Assembly (NCBI GenBank): GCA_034435675.1
Contig: DAOTWP010000236.1
Span: 1 to 42,858, forward strand
Length of the DNA stretch: 42,858 bases
Direction: 5' to 3'
DNA from: DAOTWP01 sp034435675
GTDB taxonomy: Bacteria; Chloroflexota; Anaerolineae; Aggregatilineales; Phototrophicaceae
Shown here: positions 41,961-42,858 of the stretch, piece after piece
Layout of the letters: every line of letters begins with the position of its first letter
Numbering within the stretch: position 1 is the stretch's first letter
Notes under the pieces: model-generated
The model's input: the letters and a program-made list of their open reading frames with translations, nothing else
The model's database searches: none
What the model was told of the DNA's origin: nothing
Made by a program: the position numbers and the translations under genes

Positions 41961-42014
41961 GGCACAAAAAAACACAGAGTGACGCTTGCGCTGTCCCTCT
42001 GCGTGTTTCGTGCC
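41961..42014. repeat. Imperfect long inverted repeat
   Basis: GGCAC-AAA-AAACAC-AGAG on the left pairs with CTCT-(GC)-GTGTTT-C-GTGCC on the right, around about 17 nt. It is upstream of the permease gene and looks like a structured intergenic repeat rather than a terminator. Confidence 0.5.
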
Positions 42015-42063
42015 TGTTCTGCTGTGCCCGCTAGTAGTCCAACAAGATGAGCATGCTGGCTGA

Positions 42064-42085
42064 ACAAGGGGATTAATCCCCTTGT
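42064..42085. repeat. Perfect 22-bp palindrome
   Basis: ACAAGGGGATT is followed directly by its own reverse complement. The left part with its flank (GCTGAACAAGGGGAT) also occurs in reverse at about 20295-20309. The remainder of 41826-42207 shows no gene. Confidence 0.75.
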
Positions 42086-42144
42086 CCGGTCTGCAAATTA
42101 AGCTTGTCCGTGTACTAAGTACAACCAAATTGAAAATGTCGGAT

Positions 42145-42173
42145 GTAGGGGCAGGTCTGAGACCTGCCCCTAC
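42145..42173. repeat. Dispersed GTAGGGGCG palindrome, copy 6 (perfect arms)
   Basis: GTAGGGGCAGGTCT and AGACCTGCCCCTAC form a perfect 14-bp inverted repeat around one G. It lies 35 bp downstream of the stop of the E2 gene and may terminate or stabilise its transcript. Confidence 0.8.
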
Positions 42174-42207
42174 GGAAAATAATCCCGCGAGATTTCTGTG
42201 GTTGCAC

Positions 42208-42858
42208 TTAGACGGTCAGGCGCACCGGGTTTTCGAGGATGTCGCGCAGCGCCTTCATGAACAACGCGCCTTCCGCGCCGTCGCTGACACGGTGATCCAC
42301 GCTCAGCGTCATCTTGCAGCGCAGCCCAACGCCCAGCGTGCCGTCGGCAATGACCACCGGCACCTTTTTCGTGCTGCCCACTGCCAGAATGCCCGCTTCC
42401 GGCGAACTGATGATTGCCGTGAAGAAGTCCACGTGATCGTAAATGCCGATGTTGCTCACCGTGAAGGTTGAGCCGCGCACATCGTCGGGCTTGATCTTGC
42501 CCTCATGGGCGCGTTCGATCATCGCGCGGTTTTCCTGCGCCAGCGTCGCCAGCGAAACCGTGTCGGCATCCTTTGCCACCACGTTAATCAGCCCATTGTT
42601 GTTGGGCAGTGTCACGGCGATACCGATATTCACGCGCTTGTGGCGCACAATCTTGTCGCCGTAGAAATGCGAATTGAGGTTGGGGAATTTGCGCAGGGTC
42701 AGCGCCAGCGCCTTAACGATCAGGTCATTCACGCTGATCTTGACGCCTTCGCTTTCGAGACTGGCGTTCAGCCGTTTGCGCAGCTCCATCAGCGGTTCCA
42801 TGTTGATCTCTACCGCCACATAGAAATGCGGCGCCTGCTGCATGCTGCGCTGCGTGCC
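42208..42858 (-). CDS. 2-oxoacid dehydrogenase E2 acyltransferase, C-terminal catalytic part (partial)
   Basis: The reading frame is open to the right edge (GTQRSMQQAPHFYVAVEINM at the border), so only the last about 216 residues are seen. This is the catalytic acyltransferase domain, with VNIGIAVTLPNNNGLINVV, STFTVSNIGIYDHVDFFTAI, SSPEAGILAVG and the active-site motif DHRVSDG (His and Asp of HxxxDG). It moves the acyl group from lipoyl-lysine to CoA in a pyruvate or branched-chain dehydrogenase complex. Lipoyl and peripheral-subunit-binding domains would be outside the window. Which substrate is used cannot be told from this part. The MQQAPHFYV methionine is internal, not the start. Confidence 0.93.
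   Translation of the reverse strand, partial: GTQRSMQQAPHFYVAVEINMEPLMELRKRLNASLESEGVKISVNDLIVKALALTLRKFPNLNSHFYGDKIVRHKRVNIGIAVTLPNNNGLINVVAKDADTVSLATLAQENRAMIERAHEGKIKPDDVRGSTFTVSNIGIYDHVDFFTAIISSPEAGILAVGSTKKVPVVIADGTLGVGLRCKMTLSVDHRVSDGAEGALFMKALRDILENPVRLTV

Noticed and set aside
41109..42050. 313-residue plus-strand frame opposite the permease
   Set aside because: His/Gln/Arg-rich shadow of the hydrophobic permease gene; crosses the repeat region.
1..42858. CRISPR arrays, rRNA genes, phage structural genes, retrons or toxin-antitoxin pairs
   Set aside because: Looked for; no regularly spaced repeats, rRNA segments, reverse transcriptase motifs or paired small ORFs were seen. The Fic gene lacks an adjacent antitoxin.

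Overview
The window reads as a chromosomal stretch from an environmental bacterium, most likely a Chloroflexota member. This is inferred from gene style (multi-PAS kinases, GT87-like and DUF4397/FAS1 proteins, sigma/WD40 anti-sigma pair) and from scattered short palindromes of the GTAGGGGCGAGGC type. No ribosomal marker is present, so the taxonomy is not proven. By eye the GC content is uneven: roughly 50% in the first 12 kb and in the 22-29 kb and 31.8-33.3 kb genes, and clearly higher in most of the rest.

Left block (1-12.2 kb, all plus strand): the tail of a DDE transposase runs into a response regulator that has lost its first strand. Then come a 44-aa lysine-rich peptide, a two-TM membrane protein, an SPFH/band-7 protein, a tandem universal stress protein and, overlapping it by 11 bp, a full-length 2838-aa cyclic beta-1,2-glucan synthase (NdvB/Cgs type). 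The block ends about 280 bp from the 3' end of a tRNA-Lys(UUU) gene that has its own promoter and terminator. With mobile-element scraps on both sides it looks like an imported or rearranged segment carrying an envelope/stress module.

Centre (13-29.3 kb): a TlpA-like thioredoxin, a six-TM GAF-PAS histidine kinase whose stop codon lies in a dispersed palindrome, and an OmpR/PhoB-type regulator. A DUF692-like TIM-barrel protein, a secreted DUF4397-fasciclin protein and a degenerate PAP2-like membrane protein follow. A collapsed IS3-family relic comes next, then a large signalling pair on the minus strand: a 2259-aa kinase (pseudo-receiver, 12 PAS, 2 GAF, HisKA, HATPase) overlapping by 23 bp a receiver-HisKA-HATPase protein.

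Right block (29.9-42.9 kb): ilvD (branched-chain amino acid synthesis), a Fic-domain protein, and an ECF sigma factor with a membrane zinc-finger anti-sigma carrying an external seven-repeat WD40 propeller. After these lie a single-domain response regulator between short direct repeats, a ketopantoate-reductase-like protein with a promoter/operator-like upstream region, a CoxE-like VWA protein, a GT87-like polytopic membrane protein, an ABC-2-like permease, and the C-terminal catalytic part of a 2-oxoacid dehydrogenase E2 running off the right edge.

Signal transduction dominates: three histidine kinases, three intact receivers outside the pseudo-receiver and one damaged one, and a sigma/anti-sigma switch. 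No CRISPR array, rRNA, prophage or recognisable defence island was seen. The least explained items are the cyclic-glucan module with its flanks, the 12-PAS kinase pair, the DUF692-like enzyme without a visible peptide substrate, and the dispersed palindrome family.
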